Source of the DNA: Enterobacteriaceae bacterium 89
GTDB taxonomy: Bacteria > Pseudomonadota > Gammaproteobacteria > Enterobacterales > Enterobacteriaceae
Assembly (NCBI GenBank): GCA_014156375.1
Contig: RQJH01000005.1
Span: forward strand, 372,001-436,000
Length of the DNA stretch: 64,000 bases
Reading direction: 5' to 3'
In this document: piece after piece, positions 16,263 to 26,735 of the stretch
Layout of the letters: the number at the start of each line of letters is the position of its first letter
Numbering within the stretch: the first letter of the stretch is position 1
Translations under genes and position numbers: made by a program
The notes under the pieces: model-generated
Database searches by the model: none
Told to the model about the DNA's origin: nothing
Seen by the model: the letters and a program-made list of their open reading frames with translations, nothing else

Positions 16263-18254
16263 ATGTCCTCACGTAAAGAGCTTGCTAATGCTATTCGTGC
16301 GCTGAGCATGGACGCAGTACAGAAAGCCAAATCCGGCCACCCGGGTGCGCCTATGGGTATGGCTGACATTGCCGAAGTCCTGTGGCGTGATTTCCTGAAC
16401 CACAACCCGCAGAACCCATCCTGGGCTGACCGCGACCGCTTCGTGCTGTCCAACGGCCACGGTTCTATGCTGATCTATAGCCTGCTGCACCTCACCGGCT
16501 ACGATCTGCCAATGTCTGAGCTGATGAACTTCCGTCAGCTGCACTCCAAAACCCCAGGTCACCCGGAAGTGGGTTATACCGCTGGTGTAGAAACCACCAC
16601 CGGTCCGCTGGGTCAGGGCATTGCAAACGCTGTGGGCATGGCTATCGCTGAGAAAACGCTGGCTGCGCAGTTCAACCGTCCAGGTCACGACATCGTCGAT
16701 CACTTCACCTATGCCTTTATGGGTGACGGCTGCATGATGGAAGGCATCTCCCACGAAGTGTGCTCCCTGGCGGGTACCCTGAAGCTGGGCAAACTGGTGG
16801 CGTTCTATGACGACAACGGTATCTCCATCGACGGTCACGTTGAAGGTTGGTTCACTGATGACACCGCGAAACGCTTTGAAGCCTACGGCTGGCACGTGGT
16901 GCGTGGCGTAGACGGTCACGATGCGGACGCGATCAAACGCGCAGTTGAAGAAGCACGTAAAGTTACCGACAAACCGTCCCTGCTGATGTGCAAAACCATC
17001 ATCGGTTTCGGTTCTCCGAACAAAGCCGGTACCCACGATTCCCACGGCGCCCCGCTGGGTGATGCAGAAATTGCACTGACTCGTGAGCAGCTTGGCTGGA
17101 AATACGGTCCGTTCGAAATCCCGTCTGAAATCTATGCTCAGTGGGATGCGAAAGAAGCAGGTCAGGCGAAAGAAGCCGCGTGGAACGAGAAGTTTGCTGC
17201 CTACGCGAAAGCCTTCCCACAGGAAGCTGCTGAATATACCCGCCGTATGAAAGGCGACATGCCGTCTGATTTCGACGCTAAAGCGAACGAATTCATCGCT
17301 AAGCTGCAGGCTAATCCGGCGAAAATCGCCAGCCGTAAAGCTTCCCAGAACGCTATCGAAGCGTTTGGTCCGCTGCTGCCAGAGTTCCTCGGCGGTTCCG
17401 CTGACCTGGCGCCTTCTAACCTGACTCTGTGGTCTGGTTCTAAAGCGATCAACGAAGACACCGCGGGTAACTACATCCATTACGGTGTGCGCGAATTCGG
17501 TATGACCGCAATCGCCAACGGTATCTCTCTGCACGGTGGTTTCCTGCCGTACACTTCTACCTTCCTGATGTTCGTGGAATATGCGCGTAACGCCGTGCGT
17601 ATGGCTGCGCTGATGAAACAGCGTCAGGTGCTGGTCTACACCCACGACTCCATCGGTCTGGGCGAAGATGGCCCTACTCACCAGCCAGTAGAGCAGGTGG
17701 CTTCCCTGCGCGTAACGCCAAACATGAGCACATGGCGTCCATGTGACCAGGTTGAATCCGCAGTGGCGTGGAAATACGGCGTTGAGCGTCATGACGGCCC
17801 AACCGCTCTGATCCTCTCCCGTCAGAACCTGGCGCAGCAGGACCGTACCGAGCAGCAGCTGAAAGACATCGCTCGCGGTGGCTACGTGCTGAAAGATTGT
17901 GCCGGTCAGCCGCAGGTGATCTTCATCGCTACCGGTTCCGAAGTCGAACTGGCTGTGACAGCGTGGGATCAGCTCTCTGCAGAAGGCGTTAAAGCGCGGG
18001 TGGTTTCCATGCCGTCTACTGACGCGTTCGACAAGCAGGATGCCGCGTACCGTGAATCCGTACTGCCAAAAGCTGTTTCTGCACGCGTGGCAGTAGAAGC
18101 GGGTATCGCGGACTACTGGTTCAAATACGTAGGCCTGAACGGCGCAATCGTGGGCATGACCACCTTCGGCGAATCTGCTCCGGCAGAGCTGCTGTTCGAA
18201 GAGTTCGGCTTCACCGTGGCGAACGTTGTGGCGAAAGCGAAAGAACTGCTGTAA
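16263..18254 (+). CDS. tktA: Transketolase A
   Basis: ThDP-dependent transketolase of the non-oxidative pentose phosphate pathway, moving two-carbon ketol units between sugar phosphates. The ATG at 16263 gives 663 residues, the E. coli length, and the N-terminus [15 protein letters not shown] matches from memory; the frame extends upstream to 16083 but that stretch is leader DNA. The ThDP site MGDGCMMEG and the active-site [10 protein letters not shown] region are intact. Codon use is that of a highly expressed gene. In K-12 several genes separate tktA from epd; here only a REP/terminator and the epd promoter region do. Confidence 0.98.
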   Translation: MSSRKELANAIRALSMDAVQKAKSGHPGAPMGMADIAEVLWRDFLNHNPQNPSWADRDRFVLSNGHGSMLIYSLLHLTGYDLPMSELMNFRQLHSKTPGHPEVGYTAGVETTTGPLGQGIANAVGMAIAEKTLAAQFNRPGHDIVDHFTYAFMGDGCMMEGISHEVCSLAGTLKLGKLVAFYDDNGISIDGHVEGWFTDDTAKRFEAYGWHVVRGVDGHDADAIKRAVEEARKVTDKPSLLMCKTIIGFGSPNKAGTHDSHGAPLGDAEIALTREQLGWKYGPFEIPSEIYAQWDAKEAGQAKEAAWNEKFAAYAKAFPQEAAEYTRRMKGDMPSDFDAKANEFIAKLQANPAKIASRKASQNAIEAFGPLLPEFLGGSADLAPSNLTLWSGSKAINEDTAGNYIHYGVREFGMTAIANGISLHGGFLPYTSTFLMFVEYARNAVRMAALMKQRQVLVYTHDSIGLGEDGPTHQPVEQVASLRVTPNMSTWRPCDQVESAVAWKYGVERHDGPTALILSRQNLAQQDRTEQQLKDIARGGYVLKDCAGQPQVIFIATGSEVELAVTAWDQLSAEGVKARVVSMPSTDAFDKQDAAYRESVLPKAVSARVAVEAGIADYWFKYVGLNGAIVGMTTFGESAPAELLFEEFGFTVANVVAKAKELL

Positions 18255-18264
18255 TCGCCTCTCT

Positions 18265-18291
18265 GCCCGGTGGCGTTCACGCTTACCGGGC
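18265..18291. repeat. REP-type palindrome after tktA
   Basis: GCCCGG (18265-18270) and CCGGGC (18286-18291) flank TGGCGTTCACGCTTA, the same family as the unit at 15190. With the following hairpin (18314-18340) it forms a closely spaced pair like a small BIME. No gene is present between tktA and epd. Confidence 0.65.
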
Positions 18292-18313
18292 TGACGAAAG
18301 GCACTAAATACAG

Positions 18314-18346
18314 GCCGGGTAAGCGCAAGTTTAACCCGGCTTTTTT
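18314..18346 (+). terminator. tktA rho-independent terminator
   Basis: Stem GCCGGGT (18314-18320) with ACCCGGC (18334-18340), followed directly by TTTTTT (18341-18346). It lies 60 bp after the tktA stop. Confidence 0.8.
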
Positions 18347-18396
18347 GTATCCGTTATTCCTGCACGATGTGAAATCAGTGTGAATTATTCCACTTA

Positions 18397-18418
18397 AAAT
18401 GTGATGTGTGTCATATAG
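18397..18418. promoter_or_regulatory. Candidate CRP site upstream of epd
   Basis: AAATGTGA, then TGTGTG, then TCATATAG: a near-consensus CRP half-site (TGTGA-N6-TCAyA) about 190 bp before the epd ATG. In E. coli epd-pgk is known to be CRP-controlled, which supports the reading. Confidence 0.5.
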
Positions 18419-18472
18419 CGGGCGACTCACGCTGGACAACCATTCCTTTTATTCCGCGCTTCGCTTATTCTA

Positions 18473-18488
18473 GCTGAAGCGTTTCAGT
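18473..18488. promoter_or_regulatory. Candidate Cra (FruR) operator of epd-pgk
   Basis: GCTGAAGCGTTTCAGT fits the Cra consensus (TGAAnCGnTTCA type). Cra represses glycolytic operons, including epd-pgk in E. coli, when fructose phosphates are low. The site lies 120 bp upstream of the epd start. Confidence 0.6.
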
Positions 18489-18608
18489 CGATTAAATGTT
18501 CGACAAATAATCAATCAGTCGCAGTTTGTGACAGCAAAGATTCCCTTCCTGATGAGGCTGCATTACGCTTTCAGCACTCAAATCCAGGGAAAGCTTTGCA
18601 GGAGACTT

Positions 18609-19628
18609 ATGACCGTACGCGTAGCGATTAATGGTTTCGGTCGCATTGGACGTAACGTGGTTCGTGCTTTGTATGAATCCGGGCGTCGCGCAGAAATCAC
18701 CGTGGTGGCAATCAACGAACTGGCGGATGCTGCGGGCATCGCGCATTTGTTGAAATACGACACCAGCCACGGACGCTTTGCCTGGGATGTTCGCCAGGAG
18801 CGGGAACAGCTGTTTGTCGGCGATGATGCCATCCGCCTGCTGCATGAGCCTTCAATTGATGCTCTGCCGTGGCGCGAACTGGGCGTGGATGTGGTACTCG
18901 ACTGTACCGGCGTTTACGGAACGCGAGCCGACGGTGAAGCTCATCTGGCGGCTGGCGCGAAAAAAGTGCTCTTTTCACATCCTGGCAGCAACGATCTCGA
19001 CGCCACCGTGGTGTACGGCGTGAATCATCACGAGCTGCAAAGCACACACCGCATTGTTTCGAACGCTTCCTGCACCACCAACTGCATTATTCCCGTCATT
19101 AAACTGTTAGACGATGCCTGGGGCATTGAATCCGGAACGGTGACGACGATTCACTCTGCGATGCACGATCAGCAGGTGATTGACGCCTATCATTCCGATC
19201 TGCGTCGCACCCGGGCGGCCAGCCAGTCGATCATTCCGGTGGATACCAAACTGGCGGCAGGCATTACCCGAATTTTTCCGCAGTTTAATGACCGTTTTGA
19301 AGCGATTGCAGTACGAGTGCCGACAATTAACGTCACGGCGATTGATCTCAGCGTGACGGTGAAAAATCCAGTAAAAGCCTGTGAAGTCAACCAGTTGCTG
19401 CAAAAAGCGGCACTGGGGGCATTTCATGGTATAGTTGACTATACGGAATTACCGTTAGTCTCAATCGATTTTAACCACGATCCGCACAGTGCCATTGTTG
19501 ATGGTACGCAGACGCGGGTCAGCGGTGCGCACCTGATCAAAACGCTGGTCTGGTGTGATAATGAATGGGGTTTCGCTAACAGAATGCTCGACACCACGTT
19601 AGCGATGGCCACTACAGGTTTCAGGTAA
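18609..19628 (+). CDS. epd: Erythrose-4-phosphate dehydrogenase
   Basis: NAD-dependent oxidation of D-erythrose 4-phosphate to 4-phosphoerythronate, the first step of pyridoxal phosphate synthesis; a relative of GapA. The ATG at 18609, after AGGAGA, gives 339 residues as in E. coli. The N-terminal NAD motif [11 protein letters not shown] and catalytic Cys in NASCTTNCI are intact. An in-frame extension to 18528 has no supporting ribosome site. It leads the epd-pgk-fbaA set, tying vitamin B6 synthesis to glycolysis; Cra and CRP-like sites precede it. Confidence 0.97.
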   Translation: MTVRVAINGFGRIGRNVVRALYESGRRAEITVVAINELADAAGIAHLLKYDTSHGRFAWDVRQEREQLFVGDDAIRLLHEPSIDALPWRELGVDVVLDCTGVYGTRADGEAHLAAGAKKVLFSHPGSNDLDATVVYGVNHHELQSTHRIVSNASCTTNCIIPVIKLLDDAWGIESGTVTTIHSAMHDQQVIDAYHSDLRRTRAASQSIIPVDTKLAAGITRIFPQFNDRFEAIAVRVPTINVTAIDLSVTVKNPVKACEVNQLLQKAALGAFHGIVDYTELPLVSIDFNHDPHSAIVDGTQTRVSGAHLIKTLVWCDNEWGFANRMLDTTLAMATTGFR

Positions 19629-19676
19629 GGCGCAACTGCGTCTGCAAAACTTTATGAATCAATGAGAGGATTCACC

Positions 19677-20840
19677 ATGTCTGTAATTAAGATGACCGAT
19701 CTGGATCTGGCTGGTAAACGCGTTTTCATCCGTGCCGATCTGAACGTTCCGGTAAAAGACGGTAAAGTAACCAGCGACGCGCGTATCCGTGCTTCCCTGC
19801 CAACCATCGAGCTGGCCCTGAAACAGGGTGCGAAAGTGATGGTGACTTCTCACCTGGGTCGTCCGACTGAAGGTGAATACAACGAAGAATTCTCTCTGCT
19901 GCCAGTTGTTAACTATCTGAAAGACAAACTGTCTAACCCGGTTCGCCTGGTCAAAGATTACCTGGACGGCGTTGAAGTGGCTGCCGGTGAGCTGGTGGTT
20001 CTGGAAAACGTTCGCTTTAACAAAGGCGAGAAGAAAGACGACGAAGCACTGTCCAAAAAATACGCGGCGCTGTGCGACGTGTTCGTGATGGATGCTTTCG
20101 GTACTGCACACCGTGCGCAGGCTTCCACCCACGGTATCGGTAAATTCGCTGACGTAGCTTGTGCTGGTCCTCTGCTGGCCGCTGAGCTGGACGCACTGGG
20201 CAAAGCGCTGGGTAATCCTGCTCGCCCAATGGTGGCAATCGTTGGTGGTTCTAAAGTTTCCACTAAGCTGACCGTTCTGGATTCTCTGTCCAAAATCGCT
20301 GACCAGCTGATCGTCGGTGGCGGCATCGCTAACACCTTCGTTGCCGCTCAGGGCCACAACGTGGGCAAATCGCTGTACGAAGCTGACCTGGTTGACGAAG
20401 CTAAGCGTCTGCTGACTACTTGCGATATCCCAGTCCCAACTGACGTTCGCGTAGCGACCGAGTTCTCTGAAACTGCTGCCGCTACCCTGAAATCTGTTAA
20501 CGACATCAAAGATGAAGAGCAGATCCTGGACCTGGGCGACGTTTCTGCACAGAAACTGGCTGAAATCCTGAAAAACGCCAAAACTATTCTGTGGAATGGT
20601 CCGGTTGGCGTATTTGAGTTCCCTAACTTCCGTAAAGGGACTGAAATCGTGGCTAACGCTATCGCAGACAGCGAAGCGTTCTCCATCGCAGGCGGCGGCG
20701 ACACTCTGGCTGCTATCGATCTGTTCGGTATTGCTGACAAGATCTCCTACATCTCCACTGGCGGCGGCGCATTCCTCGAATTCGTGGAAGGCAAAGTTCT
20801 GCCGGCAGTAGCGATGCTCGAAGAGCGCGCTAAGAAGTAA
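19677..20840 (+). CDS. pgk: Phosphoglycerate kinase
   Basis: Glycolytic kinase making ATP and 3-phosphoglycerate from 1,3-bisphosphoglycerate. The ATG at 19677 lies 6 bp after GAGAGGA and gives 387 residues, the E. coli length; the ATG at 19662 would put the Shine-Dalgarno inside the coding region and is rejected. The family signature [10 protein letters not shown] is near the N-terminus and the nucleotide-binding GGGDTLAA near the C-terminus. Codon use is strongly optimised. It lies 48 bp after epd and 88 bp before fbaA, in one operon. Confidence 0.98.
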   Translation: MSVIKMTDLDLAGKRVFIRADLNVPVKDGKVTSDARIRASLPTIELALKQGAKVMVTSHLGRPTEGEYNEEFSLLPVVNYLKDKLSNPVRLVKDYLDGVEVAAGELVVLENVRFNKGEKKDDEALSKKYAALCDVFVMDAFGTAHRAQASTHGIGKFADVACAGPLLAAELDALGKALGNPARPMVAIVGGSKVSTKLTVLDSLSKIADQLIVGGGIANTFVAAQGHNVGKSLYEADLVDEAKRLLTTCDIPVPTDVRVATEFSETAAATLKSVNDIKDEEQILDLGDVSAQKLAEILKNAKTILWNGPVGVFEFPNFRKGTEIVANAIADSEAFSIAGGGDTLAAIDLFGIADKISYISTGGGAFLEFVEGKVLPAVAMLEERAKK

Positions 20841-20928
20841 GACATTGAGGGCAGGGAAACCTGCCCCTTTTTCAGCGCGCTTTCAGGCACGCACCTTTTT
20901 TTCGGCTGAAGATACAGGACTACGTAAC

Positions 20929-22008
20929 ATGTCTAAAATTTTTGATTTCGTAAAACCAGGCGTCATCACTGGCGACGACGTACAGAAAGTTTTCCAGGTA
21001 GCTAAAGAAAACAACTTCGCTCTGCCAGCAGTAAACTGCGTCGGTACCGACTCCATCAACGCCGTTCTGGAAACTGCTGCCAAAGTTAAAGCTCCGGTTA
21101 TCGTTCAGTTCTCTAACGGTGGCGCTGCATTCATCGCTGGTAAAGGCGTGAAAACTGACGTTCCTCAGGGCGCGGCTATCCTGGGCGCAATCTCTGGTGC
21201 ACACCACGTTCATCAGATGGCTGAGCACTACGGTGTTCCGGTTATCCTGCACACTGACCACTGCGCGAAGAAACTGCTGCCGTGGATCGACGGCCTGCTG
21301 GACGCTGGCGAAAAACACTTCGCTGCTACCGGTAAACCACTGTTCTCTTCTCACATGATCGACCTGTCTGAAGAGTCTCTGGAAGAGAACATCGAGATCT
21401 GCTCCAAATACCTGGCTCGTATGGCCAAAATGGGCATGACTCTGGAAATCGAACTGGGTTGCACCGGCGGCGAAGAAGACGGTGTGGACAACAGCCACAT
21501 GGACGCTTCTGCTCTGTACACTCAGCCAGAAGACGTTGACTACGCTTACACCAAACTGAACGCAATCAGCCCACGCTTCACCATCGCTGCTTCCTTCGGT
21601 AACGTACACGGTGTTTACAAGCCAGGTAACGTGGTTCTGACCCCGACCATCCTGCGTGATTCTCAGGAATTCGTTTCCAAGAAACACAACCTGCCGCACA
21701 ACAGCCTGAACTTCGTCTTCCACGGCGGTTCCGGTTCTTCTGCTCAGGAAATCAAAGATTCCGTAAGCTACGGCGTAGTGAAAATGAACATCGATACCGA
21801 TACCCAATGGGCAACCTGGGACGGCATCCTGAACTACTACAAAACCAACGAAGCTTACCTGCAAGGCCAGCTGGGCAACCCGAAAGGCGAAGACCAGCCG
21901 AACAAGAAATACTACGATCCACGCGTATGGCTGCGTGCTGCACAGAGCAGCATGATCGTACGTCTGGAGCAGGCATTCAAAGAACTGAACGCGGTTGACG
22001 TTCTGTAA
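20929..22008 (+). CDS. fbaA: Class II fructose-bisphosphate aldolase
   Basis: Zinc aldolase interconverting fructose 1,6-bisphosphate with dihydroxyacetone phosphate and glyceraldehyde 3-phosphate. The ATG at 20929 gives 359 residues, as in E. coli; the longer frame from 20845 covers the intergenic leader. Class II motifs are HTDHCAKKLLPW and ELGCTGGEEDGVDN, both carrying metal ligands. Highly optimised codons. Last gene of the epd-pgk-fbaA set, with a strong terminator behind it. Confidence 0.98.
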   Translation: MSKIFDFVKPGVITGDDVQKVFQVAKENNFALPAVNCVGTDSINAVLETAAKVKAPVIVQFSNGGAAFIAGKGVKTDVPQGAAILGAISGAHHVHQMAEHYGVPVILHTDHCAKKLLPWIDGLLDAGEKHFAATGKPLFSSHMIDLSEESLEENIEICSKYLARMAKMGMTLEIELGCTGGEEDGVDNSHMDASALYTQPEDVDYAYTKLNAISPRFTIAASFGNVHGVYKPGNVVLTPTILRDSQEFVSKKHNLPHNSLNFVFHGGSGSSAQEIKDSVSYGVVKMNIDTDTQWATWDGILNYYKTNEAYLQGQLGNPKGEDQPNKKYYDPRVWLRAAQSSMIVRLEQAFKELNAVDVL

Positions 22009-22032
22009 TCTCTGAAGCTGAGTTCTGCCTGA

Positions 22033-22057
22033 AGCCCGCTTAACAGCGGGCTTTTTT
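22033..22057 (+). terminator. fbaA rho-independent terminator
   Basis: AGCCCGCT (22033-22040) pairs with AGCGGGCT (22045-22052) around TAAC, followed by a run of six T (22052-22057). It ends the epd-pgk-fbaA unit. Confidence 0.9.
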
Positions 22058-22199
22058 ATTGCCTTTTCAACAGGCTAATTTGTTTAATTCTGTGATCTGT
22101 TTGGCATTACGGACGTTTCTTGTTTACCCTTAACACACTGCGCTTACGCAGAATGATCGAATTTTGTGTTCCCATTTGGGTTGCTAAAAGGATTAACAG

Positions 22200-23063
22200 A
22201 TGGAAGATTTGAACGTTGTCGACAGTATTAATCATGCGGGCTCATGGCTGGTGCGCAACCAGGCGCTGCTGCTGAGCTATGCGGTGAATATCGTCGCCGC
22301 CATCGCCATTGTTATTATCGGGATGATTATTGCCCGTGTGGTATCCAACACGGTGAATCGCCTGATGCGTGCGCGTCAGCTGGATGCCACGGTGGCAGAT
22401 TTTCTGTCTGCGATGCTGCGCTATGCGATTATCGCTTTTACCCTGATTGCCGCGCTGGGTCGCGTCGGCGTGCAGACCGCATCGGTGATTGCCGTTCTCG
22501 GTGCCGCCGGTCTGGCCGTTGGTCTGGCTCTGCAAGGGTCACTGTCTAACCTTGCGGCCGGTGTGCTGCTGGTGATGTTCCGCCCGTTCCGTGCCGGTGA
22601 ATACGTTGACCTGGGCGGCGTTGCCGGGACAGTGCTCAGCGTGCAAATTTTCTCCACTACCATGCGCACGGCGGATGGCAAAATTGTGGTCGTGCCGAAC
22701 GGTAAAATCATCGCCGGGAATATCATTAACTTCTCCCGTGAACCCGTACGCCGTAACGAATTTATCATCAGCGTGGCTTACGATGCCGATATTGATCAGG
22801 TGAAACAGCTGCTGACAACTATCATCGAATCCGATGAGCGCATCATCAAAGATCGTGAAATGACCGTGCGTCTGAACGAGCTGACACCTTCCTGCGTGAA
22901 TTTCGTGGTGCGTACCTGGAGCAAAAGCAGCGACCTGCAGAACGTTTACTGGGATGTGCTGGAACGCGTTAAGCGTGATTTCGATGCCAACGGTATCGGC
23001 TTCCCACACCCGCAGATGGATGTGAACTTCAAGCGCGCGAACTCTGCTTCGCAATCTGCGTAA
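22200..23063 (+). CDS. mscS: Small-conductance mechanosensitive channel
   Basis: Inner-membrane heptameric channel that opens under membrane tension and releases solutes on osmotic downshock. 287 residues (E. coli 286). Three N-terminal transmembrane helices end with the pore-lining TM3 region [19 protein letters not shown], whose Gly/Ala pattern is diagnostic, followed by the beta domain ([12 protein letters not shown]) and the C-terminal cage. ATG at 22200 after AAAAGGAT. It has its own promoter region after the fbaA terminator. Confidence 0.97.
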   Translation: MEDLNVVDSINHAGSWLVRNQALLLSYAVNIVAAIAIVIIGMIIARVVSNTVNRLMRARQLDATVADFLSAMLRYAIIAFTLIAALGRVGVQTASVIAVLGAAGLAVGLALQGSLSNLAAGVLLVMFRPFRAGEYVDLGGVAGTVLSVQIFSTTMRTADGKIVVVPNGKIIAGNIINFSREPVRRNEFIISVAYDADIDQVKQLLTTIIESDERIIKDREMTVRLNELTPSCVNFVVRTWSKSSDLQNVYWDVLERVKRDFDANGIGFPHPQMDVNFKRANSASQSA

Positions 23064-23080
23064 CTGTCATTGCTTAACAA

Positions 23081-23106
23081 AGGCCTGCCATGCGCAGGCC
23101 TTTTTT
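23081..23106 (+). terminator. mscS rho-independent terminator
   Basis: AGGCCTGC (23081-23088) pairs with GCAGGCCT (23094-23101) around CATGC, followed by TTTTTT. Confidence 0.9.
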
Positions 23107-23226
23107 GTTGCTACGGTTTTTATCATTATTAGCTGTTTTAATATGGGATTAATATTATCCATTTCCGCTAATGACGCGCCCGCGCTATAGTCTCGCCATT
23201 AACAGACCTTTAGCGAGATATAAATC

Positions 23227-23862
23227 GTGTTATCTTATTATTTTCAAGGGCTTGCTCTTGGTGCGGCGATGATCCTGCCGCTCGGTCCGCAAAACGCATT
23301 CGTGATGAACCAGGGCATTCGCCGCCAGTATCACATCATGATCGCTTTTCTCTGTGCGCTCAGCGATATGGTGCTTATCTGCGCCGGTGTCTTTGGCGGC
23401 AGCGCGCTGCTGATGCAGTCACCGTGGCTGATGGCCGCGGTTACCTGGGGTGGTGTCGCCTTCCTGCTGTGGTACGGATTTGGTGCGCTGAAAACGGCGA
23501 TGGGCAGCAATCTGGAACTTGCCAGCGCTGAGGTGATGAAGCAGGGGCGCTGGAAGATCATCGTCACCATGCTGGCGGTGACCTGGCTTAACCCCCATGT
23601 TTATCTCGATACTTTTGTGGTGCTGGGCAGCCTTGGCGGGCAGTTGGACGTTGAACCGAAACGCTGGTTTGCTCTTGGAACCATCAGCGCCTCGTTCCTG
23701 TGGTTCTTTGGTCTGGCGCTGCTGGCCGCCTGGCTTGCCCCGCGTCTGCGTACCGCTCGCGCTCAGCGGATCATCAATTTGCTGGTAGGGCTGGTGATGT
23801 GGTTTATCGCGTTCCAGCTGGCGAAAGAGGGCATCTCCCACGTTCACGCCTTGTTCAACTAA
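23227..23862 (+). CDS. argO: Arginine exporter (LysE family)
   Basis: Inner-membrane exporter of L-arginine (and canavanine) of the LysE family, 211 residues as in E. coli. Six hydrophobic segments; the family motif [15 protein letters not shown] is near the N-terminus and [12 protein letters not shown] mid-protein. Translation starts at GTG 23227. In E. coli its promoter is activated by ArgP with arginine and blocked with lysine; argP itself lies nearby at 24758. Confidence 0.95.
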   Translation: MLSYYFQGLALGAAMILPLGPQNAFVMNQGIRRQYHIMIAFLCALSDMVLICAGVFGGSALLMQSPWLMAAVTWGGVAFLLWYGFGALKTAMGSNLELASAEVMKQGRWKIIVTMLAVTWLNPHVYLDTFVVLGSLGGQLDVEPKRWFALGTISASFLWFFGLALLAAWLAPRLRTARAQRIINLLVGLVMWFIAFQLAKEGISHVHALFN

Positions 23863-23951
23863 GTCTTATCTTATGGACATTTAGCGCTCAGAGTCTAAGC
23901 TTGCAGGCATGCGCCCTGTTTCGGGTGAATACGTAACAAGGAGGAACGACG

Positions 23952-24713
23952 GTGAAATTTAAAGTGATGGCCCTGGCGGCATTAGTAGGATTTGGCACGG
24001 TGTCGGTACAGGCAAACGAATTGCCGGATGGTCCGCACATTGTCACCTCAGGTATGGCGAGCGTGGATGCGGTTCCTGATATCGCTACCCTGGCGATTGA
24101 AGTGAACGTGGCGGCGAAAGATGCTGCATCAGCCAAGAAACAGGCTGACGATCGCGTTGCGCAATACCTCTCTTTCCTGGAGCAGAACGGCGTTGCCAAG
24201 AAAGATATCGCCTCCGCCAACCTGCGCACCCAGCCGGACTATGACTATAAGGATGGCAAAAGCATCCTGAAAGGCTACCGCGCAGTGCGTACCGTTCAGG
24301 TTACTCTGCGTCAGCTCGACAAACTGAACTCACTGCTGGACGGCGCGCTGAAGGCGGGTCTGAACGAAGTGCGTTCCGTTTCCCTGGGCGTTGCGCAACC
24401 GGATCAGTATAAGGATAAAGCCCGTAAAGCGGCCATCGATGATGCCGTGCATCAGGCCAAAGAGCTGGCTGCAGGCTTTAATGCCAAACTGGGTCCGGTT
24501 TACAGCGTGCGTTATCACGTGTCGAACTATCAGCCGAGCCCAATGGTACGGATGATGAAAGCCGCCGCTCCGGCCGCCGACTCCGCTCAGGAAACCTATG
24601 AGCAGCCGACCATTCAGTTTGACGATCAGGTTGACGTGGTCTTCCAGCTTGAGCCGACTCAGAGCCAGTCTCAACCGGCAGCTCCGGCCCAGCCTGAGAA
24701 AAAAGCGGAGTAA
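23952..24713 (+). CDS. yggE: Periplasmic SIMPL-domain protein
   Basis: A 253-residue exported protein: a signal peptide with the cleavage region VQANELPDG, then a SIMPL (DUF541) domain, then a Pro/Gln/Ala-rich tail that is longer than the E. coli one (246 aa). YggE has been linked to lower oxidative stress, but its biochemical activity is not established. Start is GTG at 23952 after AGGAGG. In K-12, ygfI and the scp / argK genes separate yggE from argP; here the two genes are convergent neighbours sharing one terminator. Confidence 0.92.
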   Translation: MKFKVMALAALVGFGTVSVQANELPDGPHIVTSGMASVDAVPDIATLAIEVNVAAKDAASAKKQADDRVAQYLSFLEQNGVAKKDIASANLRTQPDYDYKDGKSILKGYRAVRTVQVTLRQLDKLNSLLDGALKAGLNEVRSVSLGVAQPDQYKDKARKAAIDDAVHQAKELAAGFNAKLGPVYSVRYHVSNYQPSPMVRMMKAAAPAADSAQETYEQPTIQFDDQVDVVFQLEPTQSQSQPAAPAQPEKKAE

Positions 24714-24729
24714 ACCGCAGGCACAAAAA

Positions 24730-24758
24730 AGCCCCGACGATTCGGGGCTTTTCTTTTT
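24730..24758. terminator. Bidirectional terminator between yggE and argP
   Basis: AGCCCCGA (24730-24737) pairs with TCGGGGCT (24742-24749). A-runs lie on the left and T-runs on the right, so it can work for both convergent genes. The right T-run merges into the argP stop codon (24758-24760). Confidence 0.85.
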
Positions 24759-25651
24759 TAATCCTGCCTCAACACCTTATGCCCGTATTCCAGCAGCGCA
24801 TCGGTGACCCGGCGCATCATCCGGCTTTCCGGCGCAAAGCGGTGCCAGTAGAGCATCCGGCGCTGGAACAGACCCGGCGTCAGGTCAATCAGCTCACCGC
24901 TTGCCAGCTCGCGCTCAATTTGCAGATGAGGGATCATACAGCAGGTGGTTCCCTGACGCGCCAGCTGCACGAAGGCTTCTGACGAGTTAACGATGTGGCA
25001 GGGCACGCTGCCCGGCGGCAGATCAAAGTTCTGCTGTAAAAACGCCTGATGCATATCGTCCAGATGATCGAACGCCACCACCGGCGCTTTCAGCAGCGCT
25101 GAGCGGGTGACGCCGTTAGGGAAGTAGCGTTGCGCAAACGACTTCGAGGCGACAAACAGGTAATCGAGTGCGCCTAGCTGATCGACGAGGCAGCTTGGCA
25201 GGGCCTGAGGCTGGATACTCACTGCGCCCACCACTTCACCGCGACGCAGACGTTCCTGAGTTCGGGTTTCATCTTCCACCTGAAGATTCAGGCGAATAGG
25301 GGAGTCAGAAAGCACCGTGGAAAGCGCTGGTAACAGCCAGGTTGCCAGACTGTCGGCGTTGACCGCCAGCGACAGCAGCAGCGGCGTGGAGCCGGTTTGC
25401 TCATCGCCCAGCCACTCTTCTTCCAGCAGTTCCACCTGACGCAGCAGCGCCAGCAGTTTCTGCCCTTGTTCAGTAGGGCGAGGCGGCACGGTGCGCACCA
25501 GCAGCGGCTGGCCGAACATATTTTCCAGCTGTTTAATACGCTGAGAGACGGCGGACTGGGTAATACACAGCTTTTGTGCGGCGCGTTCAAACCCGCGTTC
25601 CCGAATGACCGCATCCAGTGCCTGGAGTGTTCTGTAGTCCGGACGTTTCAT
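24758..25651 (-). CDS. argP: LysR-type regulator of arginine export
   Basis: ArgP (IciA), a LysR-family regulator that activates argO with arginine and other lysine/arginine metabolism genes. The ATG at 25651 ([13 protein letters not shown]) gives 297 residues, the E. coli length; the frame runs 7 codons further to 25672 without added support. Winged helix at about residues 4-60 ([19 protein letters not shown]), effector domain behind. It is divergent from rpiA across 161 bp, as in K-12. Confidence 0.95.
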   Translation of the reverse strand: MKRPDYRTLQALDAVIRERGFERAAQKLCITQSAVSQRIKQLENMFGQPLLVRTVPPRPTEQGQKLLALLRQVELLEEEWLGDEQTGSTPLLLSLAVNADSLATWLLPALSTVLSDSPIRLNLQVEDETRTQERLRRGEVVGAVSIQPQALPSCLVDQLGALDYLFVASKSFAQRYFPNGVTRSALLKAPVVAFDHLDDMHQAFLQQNFDLPPGSVPCHIVNSSEAFVQLARQGTTCCMIPHLQIERELASGELIDLTPGLFQRRMLYWHRFAPESRMMRRVTDALLEYGHKVLRQD

Positions 25652-25812
25652 GTGTTCTGACTGGCTCCTCATCTTTGTTAACCCGCACTATGACATAAAT
25701 TTACGTTTGATACAGGGTCAAATTGGCGCATTCGACCCAGGTGTGACAAGGACATTTCTGGCGTGAATGGTCTATAATGCGCGGCATCTCATCACATCAC
25801 AGGCAAAAAACC

Positions 25813-26472
25813 ATGACGCAGGATGAACTGAAAAAAGCAGTGGGTTGGGCAGCACTTCAGTATGTACAACCAGGCACTATCGTTGGCGTGGGTACCGGTT
25901 CGACCGCCGCTCACTTTATTGATGCGCTGGGGACCATGAAAGGTCAGATTGAAGGAGCGGTGTCCAGTTCAGATGCTTCGACCGAGAAGCTCAAAAGCTT
26001 AGGCATTCACGTGTTTGATCTGAATGAAGTGGATCGTCTGGGGATTTACGTGGACGGTGCTGATGAGATTAACGATCACATGCAGATGATCAAAGGCGGC
26101 GGTGCGGCACTGACCCGCGAAAAGATCATCGCTTCAGTCGCAGACAAATTCATTTGTATCGCCGATGCTTCCAAGCAGGTTCCTATCCTCGGCAAATTCC
26201 CGCTGCCGGTGGAAGTGATCCCGATGGCTCGCAGCGCTGTAGCCCGTGAACTGGTGAAGCTGGGCGGACGTCCTGAATATCGCCAGAACGTGGTGACGGA
26301 TAACGGGAACGTGATCCTCGACGTGCACGGTCTGGAAATTCTCGATGCGATCGCGCTGGAAAACACAATCAACGGTATTCCAGGTGTAGTGACCGTTGGG
26401 CTGTTCGCCAATCGTGGCGCGGATGTGGCGCTGATTGGCACCGCCGACGGCGTGAAAACCATCGTCAAATAA
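25813..26472 (+). CDS. rpiA: Ribose-5-phosphate isomerase A
   Basis: Interconverts ribose 5-phosphate and ribulose 5-phosphate in the pentose phosphate pathway. The ATG at 25813 gives 219 residues as in E. coli. The three active-site loops are [22 protein letters not shown] and [12 protein letters not shown], all intact. A TATAAT box at 25773-25778 suggests a promoter just upstream, so transcription starts inside the apparent extended frame from 25777. Confidence 0.97.
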   Translation: MTQDELKKAVGWAALQYVQPGTIVGVGTGSTAAHFIDALGTMKGQIEGAVSSSDASTEKLKSLGIHVFDLNEVDRLGIYVDGADEINDHMQMIKGGGAALTREKIIASVADKFICIADASKQVPILGKFPLPVEVIPMARSAVARELVKLGGRPEYRQNVVTDNGNVILDVHGLEILDAIALENTINGIPGVVTVGLFANRGADVALIGTADGVKTIVK

Positions 26473-26477
26473 TTCCC

Positions 26478-26504
26478 CGGGGGCGGTTCCTGCCCCCGTA
26501 AAAA
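26478..26504 (+). terminator. Probable rpiA terminator
   Basis: CGGGGGC (26478-26484) pairs with GCCCCCG (26492-26498) around GGTTCCT. The tail is A-rich, then TTTT, so the T-run is displaced and strength is uncertain. Confidence 0.5.
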
Positions 26505-26735
26505 ATTTTCACCAGGCCAAATTTGGTGACTTGTGTCACACAATGCGGTCACATCTGATTTACTCGCTACTCACTTCCTGCCGCCCAGCATTTTATGCTG
26601 TTATTTCCCGTTGTATGAGTTTTCCTCAGGACGCCGACGCAAACGTTCATATTGCTGCAACAGTATTTTTTGATATGTTGCTGGAGTGGACGTTAGTTCA
26701 CCACAACATCGATACAAGACAGACAGGGCGGGGAA

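Noticed and set aside
16269..17792. A 507-codon minus-strand open frame inside tktA
   Set aside because: Antisense shadow of a highly biased gene; the translation has no recognisable domain and no ribosome site.
20920..21864. A 314-codon minus-strand frame over fbaA
   Set aside because: Same cause as in tktA and lysS: strong codon bias in fbaA leaves the opposite frame open.
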